64,000 nucleotides of DNA from Cupriavidus metallidurans CH34 (GTDB lineage: Bacteria > Pseudomonadota > Gammaproteobacteria > Burkholderiales > Burkholderiaceae): contig NC_007974.2 of NCBI RefSeq assembly GCF_000196015.1, positions 682,001 to 746,000 of the forward strand. The letters run 5' to 3'. Shown one piece after another: positions 16,602 to 25,433 of the stretch (within the stretch, counting starts at the first letter, position 1; each line of letters starts with the position of its first letter). Position numbers and translations under genes: made by a program. The notes beneath the pieces were generated by a model that ran no database searches, was not told the origin of the DNA, and worked only from the letters and a program-made list of their open reading frames with translations.

Positions 16602-16937
16602 TTATGCGCGATCGACGCGATCGAGTTCGTTGCTGCTCCACCAGGCCTCCAGCAGCGGCTGGAAGCGGTCGTCGGGCGCGCGCGGCACGCGCGTGCTCTT
16701 GCGGGCGGGCGGGAGCTGCCGGCCCGTGAGCTGGTAGAAGATGGCGCCGGGCAACGTGCCGGGACCGTAGGGCACGTGATCGACCACGTTCATCTGGCGC
16801 GCGGCCTTTAGCGCGCGCGTGGTTTCCTCGGGGGTAAGACCACACGCGTCGGCCATCACGTCACGGCGCAGCGGACCTTGACGCTTGAGACCATCGATCA
16901 GCAGATGCACGCAATCGCGCGTATTCCGTTGTTTCAT
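16602..16937 (-). CDS. Small uncharacterised protein, possible winged-helix fold
   Basis: The 111-residue product starts MKQRNTRDCVHLLIDGLKRQ and has a helix pattern (LRRDVMADACGLTPEETTRALKAARQMNVVDH) that resembles a winged helix with a turn. The family is not recognised. The frame is open further upstream, to 17183, but this crosses the imuA promoter and SOS box, so I place the start at the ATG at 16937 (an ATG at 16946 is the alternative). It is convergent with nifQ and divergent from imuA. Confidence 0.55.
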   Translation of the reverse strand: MKQRNTRDCVHLLIDGLKRQGPLRRDVMADACGLTPEETTRALKAARQMNVVDHVPYGPGTLPGAIFYQLTGRQLPPARKSTRVPRAPDDRFQPLLEAWWSSNELDRVDRA

Positions 16938-17088
16938 GTCGCGCATTTTGCGTACCTGCCCCGGACTGCACAATCGTGCATGACATTTGTTTGCATTCGT
17001 GCCGGGAATCCGTGGCAGTTCGCTGACAAGCGCACATTCCAGGCGGTGAACGCGCCACATTCGTGCTGCAGGCTTGCATCGGTCTCGA

Positions 17089-17108
17089 TACTGTATAAAC
17101 ATACAGTA
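17089..17108. promoter_or_regulatory. SOS box (LexA site) of the imuA-imuB-dnaE2 cassette
   Basis: TACTGTATAAACATACAGTA fits the consensus TACTGT...ACAGTA with CTGT-N8-ACAG at 17091-17106. It lies 52 bp before the imuA ATG, overlapping the likely promoter. It could also affect the divergent small gene ending at 16937. Confidence 0.93.
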
Positions 17109-17160
17109 TTCGTAAAAATACGAGGGCAGCGCCAGTCGATTGCGCCTCTTCATCCACATC

Positions 17161-18090
17161 ATGACCGTGTCATCGCATGTCACGCCGCCGACAGTCGTGG
17201 CGGGCCATGCGGCTTCCTCCTCCTCCGCGCCCCGTGCATCGGTGAGCGAACTCGAGCACCGCTACCCCGGGCTGTGGCGCGCGGGTCAGCTCGGCCGCGC
17301 CGGACGCTTGCCCGTGTGCCCGACCGGGTACGATGCCCTGACGGCCGAACTGCCGGGCGGCGGCTGGCCTGTTGGCGCCGTGACCGAGTTGCTGCTGGCC
17401 CAGGGTGGCGCGGGCGAATTGCGTCTGCTGATGCCGGCGTTGCGTGCGCTGGCCGCGGCGGGGCGCTGCATCGGTTTTGTCGATCCCCCGTACCTGCCCA
17501 ATGCGGCAGGGCTGGCGGCAGGACTGGCCGACGGTGGCCTGCCCGCGCGTCAGCTTTACTGGGTACGTCCACAGGCTGGTGCGAGCGTGGCATCGCGCCG
17601 CGCCGACATGGCGTGGGCGGCCGAGCAGATGTTGCGCAGCCAGGCGTTCGGCGCGGTGCTGGTCTGGCTCCCGGCGGCGCGGCCAGAGGCGCTGCGGCGT
17701 CTGCAGGTGCTGGCGCAGGCCGGCGATACCGTGGTGTGGGTGCTGCGGCCGATCCGCGTGCTGCACGAATCGTCGCCGGCCATGCTGCGGCTGGCGTTAT
17801 CGCCGTTGCCCGGCAATCTGCTATCCATCGTTTTTCACAAGCGGCGCGGCCCGGCACGCGACACGCCGCTGCTGTTGCCGCTGGAAGGCATGCTTCATGT
17901 GCCGCGGCGCGCGGGTGTACCCGCGGTGCCCACGCCGGTCGCTCTGGTCGTTCCAGCAACTCCGGCAGGAGCCGATCATCATGTTCCCGATATCTCCGAC
18001 ATCCGCGGCAGCGCCAGCCATCCCGGCGTACTGGATCGCGGTGCACCTGCCGCGCCTGCCGCTGGACGCGCTGCAGCCGAGCTGGCCTGA
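17161..18090 (+). CDS. imuA: ImuA, mutasome accessory protein (RecA/SulA-like)
   Basis: The 309-residue protein has a RecA-like core: LPGGGWPVGAVTELLLAQGGAGELRLLMPALRALAAAGRCIGFVDPPYLPN and later GAVLVWLPAARPEALRRLQVLAQ. ImuA works with ImuB and DnaE2 in SOS-induced translesion synthesis and mutagenesis. ATG 17161 is preferred to an in-frame TTG at 17140. The C-terminal tail (from about residue 250) is low-complexity Ala/Pro-rich and overlaps the start of imuB by 110 bp in another frame. The consensus SOS box is 52 bp upstream, so LexA control is very likely. Confidence 0.93.
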   Translation: MTVSSHVTPPTVVAGHAASSSSAPRASVSELEHRYPGLWRAGQLGRAGRLPVCPTGYDALTAELPGGGWPVGAVTELLLAQGGAGELRLLMPALRALAAAGRCIGFVDPPYLPNAAGLAAGLADGGLPARQLYWVRPQAGASVASRRADMAWAAEQMLRSQAFGAVLVWLPAARPEALRRLQVLAQAGDTVVWVLRPIRVLHESSPAMLRLALSPLPGNLLSIVFHKRRGPARDTPLLLPLEGMLHVPRRAGVPAVPTPVALVVPATPAGADHHVPDISDIRGSASHPGVLDRGAPAAPAAGRAAAELA

Positions 18091-19690
18091 GCCGGTCGAT
18101 GCCGGTATGCCCGCCGCTACGTCTGCCCATGCGTCCGCCAGTACGTCCGTCGATCCCCGGCCCGCACCCCATACCGGAACGCTGCATCAGGCGCTGCCGG
18201 TGGCGGTGATCGAGCACGAGCGCGTGGTGCTGGCCAATGGCCCGGCCGTGGCGCTGGGCGTGCGCTATGGAATGCGGCGCGGCGGCGTGCAGGCGCTGTC
18301 GGCCGATGTGGTGCAGCTCGATCGCGATCTGGCGGCGGAGTCCGCATTGATGACCTCGGCCGCTTTGGCGTTGCTGCATTTCACGCCGGCCGTGGCGATC
18401 GACGCCGAACCCGAAGCGGCCACGGTGATGCTCGATGTCACGGCCAGCCTGCGGCTGTTCGGCGGCCATCGCGCGTTGTGCCGGGCGATTCGCGCGCGTG
18501 TGCGGCAACTGGGCACGTTTGCGCAGATCGGTAGCGGTACCACGGCACAGGGCGCCGCGTGGCTGGCGCGTCAGCCGTTACGCAAGACGTCGCGCGGCAT
18601 TGTCCGGCCCGCGCGCCGCGCGGTGCGTGCCGCCCGCATGACGCGCCTGCTCGACCGCCTGCCCGTGGAATGCCTGCACACGCTGGCCGATCCCGAATGG
18701 CTCGAAGGCATTGGTTGCCGCACGCTGGGGCAGGTGCGCCGGTTGCCGCGCGCGGGGCTGTCACGCCGTATTGGCACGGAATTGCTGGCGCGGCTCGACC
18801 AGGCCTATGGCCAGATTTCGTCCGGGTTTGCCTGGTTCGAGGCGCCACCGGCGTTTGCGCAGCGCATGGAACTGCCAGGCCGCGTGGAGTCGGCCGAGGG
18901 CGTGCTGGCCGGGGCGCAGCGGCTGTTGCTGGCGCTCTCGGGCTGGCTGGCCGTGCAGCAGGCCGGCGTGACGCGCTGCGTGCTGATGCTGGAGCACGAA
19001 CGCTACCGGCTGGGCGAGGACACTGACAGCACGCCGGTGCCGCTCCGGCTGGCGCAGCCAAGCCGTGATCCCGTGCATCTGTCGAAGCTGCTGCGCGAGA
19101 AGCTCGACAAGATCCGCTTTCATGCGCCGGTGGGCGGGTTGGCGTTGCGCGTGGAGGCGATGGAAATTTGCGTGCCGCAAAGCGACTCGCTGTTTCCGGA
19201 ACCGGGTGCCGAACCGGCGGAACTGGGCCGGCTGCTCGATACGCTGGTGGCGCGGCTAGGGCGCGACAACGTGCTGCAGCCGCATCCACAGGCGGATCAC
19301 CGGCCCGAGCGCGCCAATCAATGGGCGCCCGTCGACGAACCGCCCGCCCGGGTCGCGGCAAGCGGCACGACAAGCGGCACGACAAACGGCAGGACAAGCG
19401 GCGGCGCGGCCCCGCCCGAACGGCCGCTATGGCTGCTGGAGTCGCCATTGCCGCTGCGCGTGCACAAGCATCGCCCCGTTCATGATGGCCCGCTGGTGAT
19501 GCTGACGCGCCCCGAACGCATCGAGGCCGGCTGGTGGGATGGTGGCCTGGCCACGCGCGACTACTTCATCGCCGAGCGCGACGACGGGCTGCGTTGCTGG
19601 GTCTATCGTGAACGCCCGGGGCATCCCACGCGCGACGGGCAGGAAGACGGCGGCGAATACCGCTGGTTCCTGCATGGGCTGTTTGCCTGA
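17981..19690 (+). CDS. imuB: ImuB, Y-family DNA polymerase-like protein lacking polymerase activity
   Basis: This 569-residue Y-family homologue begins at ATG 17981 (MFPISPTS), behind GGCAGGAG, and overlaps imuA by 110 bp. Palm and finger regions are recognisable (YWIAVHLPRLPLDALQP; VVLANGPAVALGVRYGMRRGGVQAL; VMLDVTASLRLFGG), as is the helix-hairpin-helix region (LADPEWLEGIGCRTLGQVRRLPRAGL). Catalytic acidic residues of true Y polymerases appear replaced, as is typical of ImuB, which acts as a beta-clamp-binding hub for DnaE2. Near residue 460 there is a Gly/Thr/Ser-rich linker (SGTTSGTTNGRTSGG). The frame remains open far upstream through imuA; that part is not coding. Confidence 0.93.
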   Translation: MFPISPTSAAAPAIPAYWIAVHLPRLPLDALQPSWPEPVDAGMPAATSAHASASTSVDPRPAPHTGTLHQALPVAVIEHERVVLANGPAVALGVRYGMRRGGVQALSADVVQLDRDLAAESALMTSAALALLHFTPAVAIDAEPEAATVMLDVTASLRLFGGHRALCRAIRARVRQLGTFAQIGSGTTAQGAAWLARQPLRKTSRGIVRPARRAVRAARMTRLLDRLPVECLHTLADPEWLEGIGCRTLGQVRRLPRAGLSRRIGTELLARLDQAYGQISSGFAWFEAPPAFAQRMELPGRVESAEGVLAGAQRLLLALSGWLAVQQAGVTRCVLMLEHERYRLGEDTDSTPVPLRLAQPSRDPVHLSKLLREKLDKIRFHAPVGGLALRVEAMEICVPQSDSLFPEPGAEPAELGRLLDTLVARLGRDNVLQPHPQADHRPERANQWAPVDEPPARVAASGTTSGTTNGRTSGGAAPPERPLWLLESPLPLRVHKHRPVHDGPLVMLTRPERIEAGWWDGGLATRDYFIAERDDGLRCWVYRERPGHPTRDGQEDGGEYRWFLHGLFA

Positions 19691-19716
19691 GCGCGCCGGA
19701 TGCCAGGAGGTTGATC

Positions 19717-22700
19717 GTGCTGTCCGGCCTGTCTTCGTTGTTGCCGTCGCTGCCCGACTATGTCGAGCTGCACTGCATCTCCAACTTCACATTCCTGAAC
19801 GGTGCCTCGCATCCGCAGGAACTGATTTCGCGCGCGTTCCAACTGGGCTACAGCGGGCTGGCGCTGACCGATGAATGCTCGGTGGCCGGCACCGCCCGCG
19901 CGCATCATGCGATCAAGGTGCTGCGCGAGGATATGTGGGAGGCGGTAACACGCAGCGCCCGGCGACTGGCCGCGGGGCAGACGGCGGGCGATGTCGACGA
20001 GATAGAGGAGCTATCGGCATTCGACCTCGACACCGGCGGCGAAGAGAGCGATGCAGGAGGTGTGGATGATGCGGAGGATACGGAGGATGAGGATGCGCTG
20101 TCGCCGGACGATTTCGACGATGACCCCGATGCCGCCGCGCGCCGTCATCGCGTGCTCGAAGCCCGCGCCGCCGCTGCCGATGCGTTCAACCTGATCATCG
20201 GCAGCCGCTTCACGTTGACAGCCGCGCCCGAAGACACCATGCCGCCACCGCGCCTGGTGCTGCTGGCGCGCAATCGCATCGGATTTGGCGACCTGTGCGA
20301 GTTCATCACGCTGGGCCGCACCCGCGCGGAGAAGGGCAGCTATCTGCTGTATCCATCCGATCTTGCCGATCCGCAGCCGGAGCAGGCGCATCTGCGCGGC
20401 ATGCCGGATTGCCTGGTGGTCCTGCTGCCCGATTACTGCGCCGATCTCGACGTCCTGCGCGCGCAGGCACGCTGGTGCCGCGCAACCTTCGGCGACCGCG
20501 CTTGGATGGCGATGGAACTGCTGCAGGGCCATGCCGAAGCCATGCATCGCGCGCGTTTGCAGCAGGTGTCGGCGGAAACCGGCGTGCCGCTGGTGGCGGC
20601 CGGCGCGGTCAACATGCATGTCCGCTCGCGCAAGCCGCTGGCCGATGTGCTGACCGCGATCCGCATCGGCCAGCCTTTGTCTGCGTGTGGACGGGCCCTC
20701 GCGCCAAATGCCGAGGCGCATCTGCGCATGCGCCAGGTGCTGTCGCGGCTCTATCCGCGCGAAGCGCTGGCGCAGACGCTGAAGCTGGCGGACCAATGCC
20801 GCTTCTCGCTCGACATGCTGCGCTACGAGTATCCCGAGGAACTCGTGCCCGACGGCGAAACGCCGATCACCTATCTGCGCAAGGAGGTGGAGCGCGGCAT
20901 CACCGAACGTTTTCCACATGGCATGGCGCCGGAATGGAAGAAGCAACTCAAGGAAGAACTCGAACTGATCGAGGAGAAGCACTACGAGCCGTTCTTCCTG
21001 ACCGTGCACGATATCGTCCGCTTCGCGCGCCAGGAGGGCATCCTGTGCCAGGGGCGCGGATCGGCGGCCAACTCGCTAGTCTGCTACTGCCTGCATATCA
21101 CCGAGGTCAGCCCGGAACAAGCCAACCTGCTGTTCGGCCGGTTCCTGTCGCGCGAGCGTGACGAGCCGCCCGATATCGATGTCGATTTCGAGCACCAGCG
21201 GCGCGAGGAGGTGATCCAGTACATCTATGGAAAATACGGCCGCCATCGCGCCGCGCTGGCCGCGTCGCTGATCACGTACCGCTCGCGCAGCGCGTTGCGC
21301 GACGTGGGGCGCGCGCTCGGCATCGACCCGGGTGTGGTGGAACAGGTGGTCAAGGGGCAGGCCTGGTGGGATGGCGGCGCGGCGTTCATTGACCGCATTT
21401 CGCGCTACGGGCTCGATCCCGATTCCATCACCGTGCGGCAATGGGCCAGCCTGACGGAGCAGTTGCGCGGCTTTCCCCGTCACCTGTCGCAACACGTGGG
21501 CGGCTTCGTGATCGCGCGGGACAAGCTGTCGCGGCTCGTGCCGATCGAGAATGCGGCGATGGAAAACCGCAGTGTGATCCAGTGGGACAAGGACGACCTG
21601 GAATCGCTGGGGTTGTTGAAGGTCGATGTGCTCGCGCTGGGCATGCTGACCGCGATCCGCCGTGCGCTGACGATGATCCCGAATCCGGACCCGGAGCGCG
21701 CCGGACTGCCCACGCGCATGGAGGATCTGCCCGATGGCGACGTCAAGACCTACGACATGATCTGCAAGGCCGATACGATCGGTGTGTTCCAGATCGAATC
21801 GCGCGCGCAGCAATCGATGCTGCCGCGGCTGCAACCGCGGGAGTATTACGACCTCGTGGTGGAAGTGGCCATCGTGCGGCCGGGGCCGATCCAGGGCGGC
21901 ATGGTGCATCCGTATCTGAAGCGGCGCGAAGCGTTTCGCCTCACCCGCAAGCTGCCGACCTACTTCGACGACGTGATCCGCCGCGTGCTGGGCCGCACCT
22001 TGGGCGTGCCGATCTTCCAGGAACAGGTCATGCAGCTTGCGATCGAGGCGGCCGGGTTTACGCCCGGGCAGGCGGATCAGTTACGGCGCTCGATGGCGGC
22101 CTGGCGTCGTCGTGGCGATCTCAAGAAGCATCAGGACGCGCTGGTACGGGCGCTGACCGGGCGCGGCTATCCCGAATCGTTCGCGCTGGCCATCTGCAAG
22201 CAGATCGAGGGGTTTGGGGAATATGGCTTCCCGGAAAGCCATGCGGCCAGCTTCGCCAAGCTCGTATACGTCAGCGCATGGATCAAGTGTCATTACCCCG
22301 AGGCGTTCCTGTGCGCACTGCTCAACAGTCAGCCGATGGGCTTCTACTCGCCGTCGCAACTGGTGCAGGACGCGCGCCGGCATGGCGTGACGTCGCAGCC
22401 CGTGGACGTGACGATCAGCAACTGGGAGAGCACGCTGGAGCCGCGCCGGGAAGGGCAGAACTTCCGCGACGTGCGGCTGGGCATGAATCGCGTGAAGGGG
22501 ATGCGCGAGGCTGCCGCGCTGCGGATCGAGGCGGCGCGTGTGGCGCGGCCATTCGACAGCGTCGAGGACCTCGCGCGCCGCGCGTCACTGGACCGGCACG
22601 ACATTGACGCGCTGGCCGCGGCCGATGCGCTGGTATCCCTCGCGGGGCATCGACGCCAGGCACGCTGGCACGCGCGTGGCGCGGCGGTGCAGACCGCGCA

Positions 22701-23178
22701 TCGCGATCTGCTGCACGATGCGCCACCGCAGGAGCACGCACTGCAACTTCCCGAGCCGAAACTCGGCGAGGACGTGGCCGCCGACTACGCCAGCCTGGGG
22801 CTATCGCTGAAGTGCCATCCGCTGACACTACTGCGCCACAGACTGCGCGCGCTCAAGTTCGCGACGGCACGCCAACTCGCGAACTGCGCCAACGGCCGCC
22901 GCGTGCGTGCCTGCGGCATCGTGACCGTGCGCCAACGGCCATCGACGGCCAGCGGCACGATCTTCACCTCGATCGAGGACGAGACCGGCGCCGTCAACGT
23001 CATCATCTGGCCAGACCTGGTGGAGCGGCAGCGCAAGGAGGTTCTGGGGGCGACGCTGCTCGGCGTGATTGGCACCTGGCAACGACAGGGCGAGGTGCGC
23101 CATCTGGTTGCGGACGAACTGGTGGATCTGAGTCCGTTGCTGGGGAGGCTGATGGTGGGGAGTCGGGATTTTCATTGA
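19717..23178 (+). CDS. dnaE2: DnaE2 error-prone DNA polymerase III alpha subunit
   Basis: DnaE2 is the polymerase of the ImuA-ImuB-DnaE2 mutasome. The 1153-residue protein has an N-terminal PHP domain (ELHCISNFTFLNGASHPQEL). The C-family palm follows (CQGRGSAANSLVCYCL; RDEPPDIDVDFEHQRREEVIQYIYGKYG with catalytic Asp residues), then SRYGLDPDSI..LRGFPRHLSQHVGGFVI, and a C-terminal OB fold (GIVTVRQRPSTASGTIFTSIEDETGAVNVIIWP). The start is GTG 19717, because AGGAGG at 19705-19710 is 6 nt upstream; the TTG at 19711 directly abuts it. An Asp/Glu-rich insert of about 75 residues (72-150) interrupts the PHP domain. The gene follows imuB by 26 bp and ends the SOS transcript. Confidence 0.95.
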   Translation: MLSGLSSLLPSLPDYVELHCISNFTFLNGASHPQELISRAFQLGYSGLALTDECSVAGTARAHHAIKVLREDMWEAVTRSARRLAAGQTAGDVDEIEELSAFDLDTGGEESDAGGVDDAEDTEDEDALSPDDFDDDPDAAARRHRVLEARAAAADAFNLIIGSRFTLTAAPEDTMPPPRLVLLARNRIGFGDLCEFITLGRTRAEKGSYLLYPSDLADPQPEQAHLRGMPDCLVVLLPDYCADLDVLRAQARWCRATFGDRAWMAMELLQGHAEAMHRARLQQVSAETGVPLVAAGAVNMHVRSRKPLADVLTAIRIGQPLSACGRALAPNAEAHLRMRQVLSRLYPREALAQTLKLADQCRFSLDMLRYEYPEELVPDGETPITYLRKEVERGITERFPHGMAPEWKKQLKEELELIEEKHYEPFFLTVHDIVRFARQEGILCQGRGSAANSLVCYCLHITEVSPEQANLLFGRFLSRERDEPPDIDVDFEHQRREEVIQYIYGKYGRHRAALAASLITYRSRSALRDVGRALGIDPGVVEQVVKGQAWWDGGAAFIDRISRYGLDPDSITVRQWASLTEQLRGFPRHLSQHVGGFVIARDKLSRLVPIENAAMENRSVIQWDKDDLESLGLLKVDVLALGMLTAIRRALTMIPNPDPERAGLPTRMEDLPDGDVKTYDMICKADTIGVFQIESRAQQSMLPRLQPREYYDLVVEVAIVRPGPIQGGMVHPYLKRREAFRLTRKLPTYFDDVIRRVLGRTLGVPIFQEQVMQLAIEAAGFTPGQADQLRRSMAAWRRRGDLKKHQDALVRALTGRGYPESFALAICKQIEGFGEYGFPESHAASFAKLVYVSAWIKCHYPEAFLCALLNSQPMGFYSPSQLVQDARRHGVTSQPVDVTISNWESTLEPRREGQNFRDVRLGMNRVKGMREAAALRIEAARVARPFDSVEDLARRASLDRHDIDALAAADALVSLAGHRRQARWHARGAAVQTAHRDLLHDAPPQEHALQLPEPKLGEDVAADYASLGLSLKCHPLTLLRHRLRALKFATARQLANCANGRRVRACGIVTVRQRPSTASGTIFTSIEDETGAVNVIIWPDLVERQRKEVLGATLLGVIGTWQRQGEVRHLVADELVDLSPLLGRLMVGSRDFH

Positions 23179-23300
23179 GAAGGAGGTCCAGCTTCCCTCC
23201 CCTTCTCATGCATCGGAGCAGAGCGCAGCAGGCCGGTCCCCGACTCCGGTCCCCAACTCAACGCACAAATTTTCAACCCCTGCAAGCAAAACCCCGCCAG

Positions 23301-23331
23301 GGTTGATTGCACAAAAATTAGGCAATCAACC
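23301..23331. repeat. Hairpin in the convergent dnaE2/peroxiredoxin gap
   Basis: GGTTGATTGC and GCAATCAACC are perfect 10-bp arms around an 11-nt loop. No T-run follows on either strand. The position between convergent genes suggests a bidirectional transcript-end or mRNA-protecting structure. A second hairpin, TATCCAC/GTGGATA, lies at 23377-23397 in the same 278-bp gap. Confidence 0.5.
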
Positions 23332-23456
23332 TTGAGCCAATACCGGCGCGGGCTGGCGGGTTGTCAAGAGGGGGATTATCCACGCTCTCTGTGGATAGTT
23401 CCTATCCGTCGTGCGGACTACCCCATCTGTATTAACAGAGGTGCTTACTTCGGTCC

Positions 23457-24110
23457 CTACTTCGGCTGGGCAACCGTTCGCAGATAAGGCTTGAGCGTCT
23501 TGAAGCCCTGTGGATATTTCTTCTTCGCGTCGTCATCCGACACCGAGGTGGGGATGATCACGTCGTCGCCCGGCTTCCAGTTGACGGGTGTGGCGACGGT
23601 GTGTTTCGCGTTCAGTTGCAGCGAGTCGAGCAGGCGCAGCACCTCGTCGAAATTGCGTCCCGCGCTCATCGGGTAGACCAGCATGGCCTTGACCTTCTTG
23701 TCAGGGCCGATCATGAACACCGCGCGGATCGTGGCGTTGTCCGCTGCCGTGCGTGGGCCGCCGCTCGCCTCGGGGTGGATCATGTCGTAGAGCTTGGCCA
23801 CCTTGAGGTCGTGATCGCCGATCATCGGGTAGTTGACCGTGGCGCCCTGCGTTTCCTCGATGTCCTTGACCCAGCGCGAATGGTCGCCCACCGGATCGAT
23901 CGACAGGCCGATGATCTTCGTATTGCGTTTGTCGAACTCGGGCTTCAGCTTGGCCATGTAGCCGAGCTCGGTGGTGCAGACCGGCGTGAAATCCTTGGGG
24001 TGCGAGAAAAGGATGGCCCAGCTGTCGCCGATCCACTCATGAAAATGAATCTTCCCTTCAGTGGTGTCGGCGGTGAAGTCCGGTGCTTCCTCGCCAAGTC
24101 GGATTGCCAT
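23457..24110 (-). CDS. 1-Cys peroxiredoxin (Prx6/AhpC-TSA family)
   Basis: The enzyme reduces hydrogen peroxide and organic hydroperoxides with a peroxidatic cysteine, Cys45 in FTPVCTTELG. Supporting features are FSHPKDFTPVC, SIDPVGDHSRWVKDIEE and the long C-terminal domain (NWKPGDDVIIPTSVSDDDAKKKYPQGFKTLKPYLRT), which is typical of the 1-Cys Prx6 group. It is 217 residues, the usual length. No resolving cysteine is visible in the protein. The upstream region (24111-24283) holds only a small inverted repeat, CCAGT/ACTGG at 24174-24189, a possible regulator site. It is on the same strand as, and downstream of, the dehydrogenase operon, but the 173-bp gap suggests its own promoter. Confidence 0.92.
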   Translation of the reverse strand: MAIRLGEEAPDFTADTTEGKIHFHEWIGDSWAILFSHPKDFTPVCTTELGYMAKLKPEFDKRNTKIIGLSIDPVGDHSRWVKDIEETQGATVNYPMIGDHDLKVAKLYDMIHPEASGGPRTAADNATIRAVFMIGPDKKVKAMLVYPMSAGRNFDEVLRLLDSLQLNAKHTVATPVNWKPGDDVIIPTSVSDDDAKKKYPQGFKTLKPYLRTVAQPK

Positions 24111-24283
24111 GGTCGTGCTCCTTTATTGGTGGGTTGGGTGGGGGCGTGACGCAGCCGTCTGTGCGGCGAAAATCCAGTATAGGAACTGGTTTGCCCGCCG
24201 GACGGACAATGGGCTTCATCCATGTGGCGGATGGCCGGCCTGGCCAGGGCCGTGCCGGTATCGCCGGAATCACTCCTGTCGTG

Positions 24284-25417
24284 CTACTCGGGCCGTTCCA
24301 GATCCTCGATGACCGCGCGCAGGAACCGGGCCGCCTCGCCGCCCGTGACCACGCGGTGATCGAATGTCAGCGACAGTGGCATGACCCGGTGCACGGCAGG
24401 CACGCCGCCGGATGCCACCACTTCGTCGCGCACGCGCCCCGCGCCGAGGATGGCAACCGTTGGCGGCACCACGATGGGCGCCGCGTAGCGGCCCGCGATC
24501 ATGCCGAAGTTCGACAGGGTGATGGTATTGCCGCGCATCTCCTCCGGCGCGATGGTGCGTGCGACCACGTCGGCGCGCATTCGGTCCAGCCCGGCACGCA
24601 GGTCGGCGGCATCGCGTTTGCCGACGTTGCGCAGCACCGGCACGAACAACCCCTCCGGCAGGTCCGCCGCAATGCCCACGTCGATCCGCTCGAGCAGGTG
24701 GCGTCTGCCGGTCCTGCCTTCGTACCACGCGTTGAGCGCCGGTTCCGCGCGCACGCCGGCCACCAGCGCGCGCACCAGGCGGATCGTGATGTCCTGACCG
24801 GTCACCGATGCGCCGGTCGCCTGCCACGCATGCAGGTCCGCATCGTCCATGACCGTGGCCGCGGCCACTTCGCTCTGCGCGCGCGCCATGTTCTGCGCCA
24901 TTGCGCGGCGCACACCGCGCAGCACGTCCGGCGCGCCGACGTCCGCCAGGGTGGTGGCCACGCGCTGCACATCGGTGGCCGTGATCACGCCATCGTGGCC
25001 GGATGGGGTGACCATCGACAGGTCGACCGACAGCTTGCGCGCCAGCGCGCGCACGGCCGGCGTGGCCTTGATGCCATGTCCGCCGGGAATGCCGGCGGCG
25101 CCTACGCGCGTGACGCCTTCATTGACCACATGCGTGCCGACCTTCACGGCGCCTACCACCGTGCCGGCATCGTCGGACGCCCCCGCGCCCTCGAAGCCAA
25201 CCAGCGGCGCGCCCAGGTGGACGATGTCGCCCGGTTGCGCAAAGAGTTTCGCAACCTGTCCGGCGAACGGGGAGGGGATCTCGACGATGGCCTTGGCTGT
25301 TTCCACCGACAACAGCGGCTGGTCGGCTGCGATGGTGTCCCCGGGCTTCACATGCCAGTTGACGATTTCCGCTTCCTGCAGGCCTTCGCCCAGGTCGGGC
25401 AGCTTGAAGATCCGCAT
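24284..25417 (-). CDS. Dihydrolipoamide acyltransferase, E2 component of a 2-oxoacid dehydrogenase
   Basis: The 377-residue E2 has one lipoyl domain (FKLPDLGEGLQEAEIVNWHVKPGD; lipoylated Lys42 in SVETAKAIVEIPSP), a peripheral subunit-binding domain (KATPAVRALARKLSVDL...GVITATDVQ, about residues 112-150), and the catalytic core ending SLTFDHRVVTGGEAARF. The active-site motif DHRVVTGG has His354 but Thr instead of the usual Asp of DHRxxDG, a variant I believe occurs in some E2 groups. The start is ATG 25417. It follows E1-beta by 16 bp. No E3 is in the window, so a shared dihydrolipoamide dehydrogenase would be needed. Pyruvate or branched-chain oxoacid substrates both remain possible. Confidence 0.9.
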   Translation of the reverse strand: MRIFKLPDLGEGLQEAEIVNWHVKPGDTIAADQPLLSVETAKAIVEIPSPFAGQVAKLFAQPGDIVHLGAPLVGFEGAGASDDAGTVVGAVKVGTHVVNEGVTRVGAAGIPGGHGIKATPAVRALARKLSVDLSMVTPSGHDGVITATDVQRVATTLADVGAPDVLRGVRRAMAQNMARAQSEVAAATVMDDADLHAWQATGASVTGQDITIRLVRALVAGVRAEPALNAWYEGRTGRRHLLERIDVGIAADLPEGLFVPVLRNVGKRDAADLRAGLDRMRADVVARTIAPEEMRGNTITLSNFGMIAGRYAAPIVVPPTVAILGAGRVRDEVVASGGVPAVHRVMPLSLTFDHRVVTGGEAARFLRAVIEDLERPE

Positions 25418-25433
25418 CGCTATCTCTCCTTGG

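Noticed and set aside
23376..23398. Replication origin suggested by two DnaA-box-like sequences next to a polymerase gene
   Set aside because: Only two boxes, no AT-rich unwinding region, and no dnaA, dnaN, gidA or parAB nearby; dnaE2 is an SOS gene.
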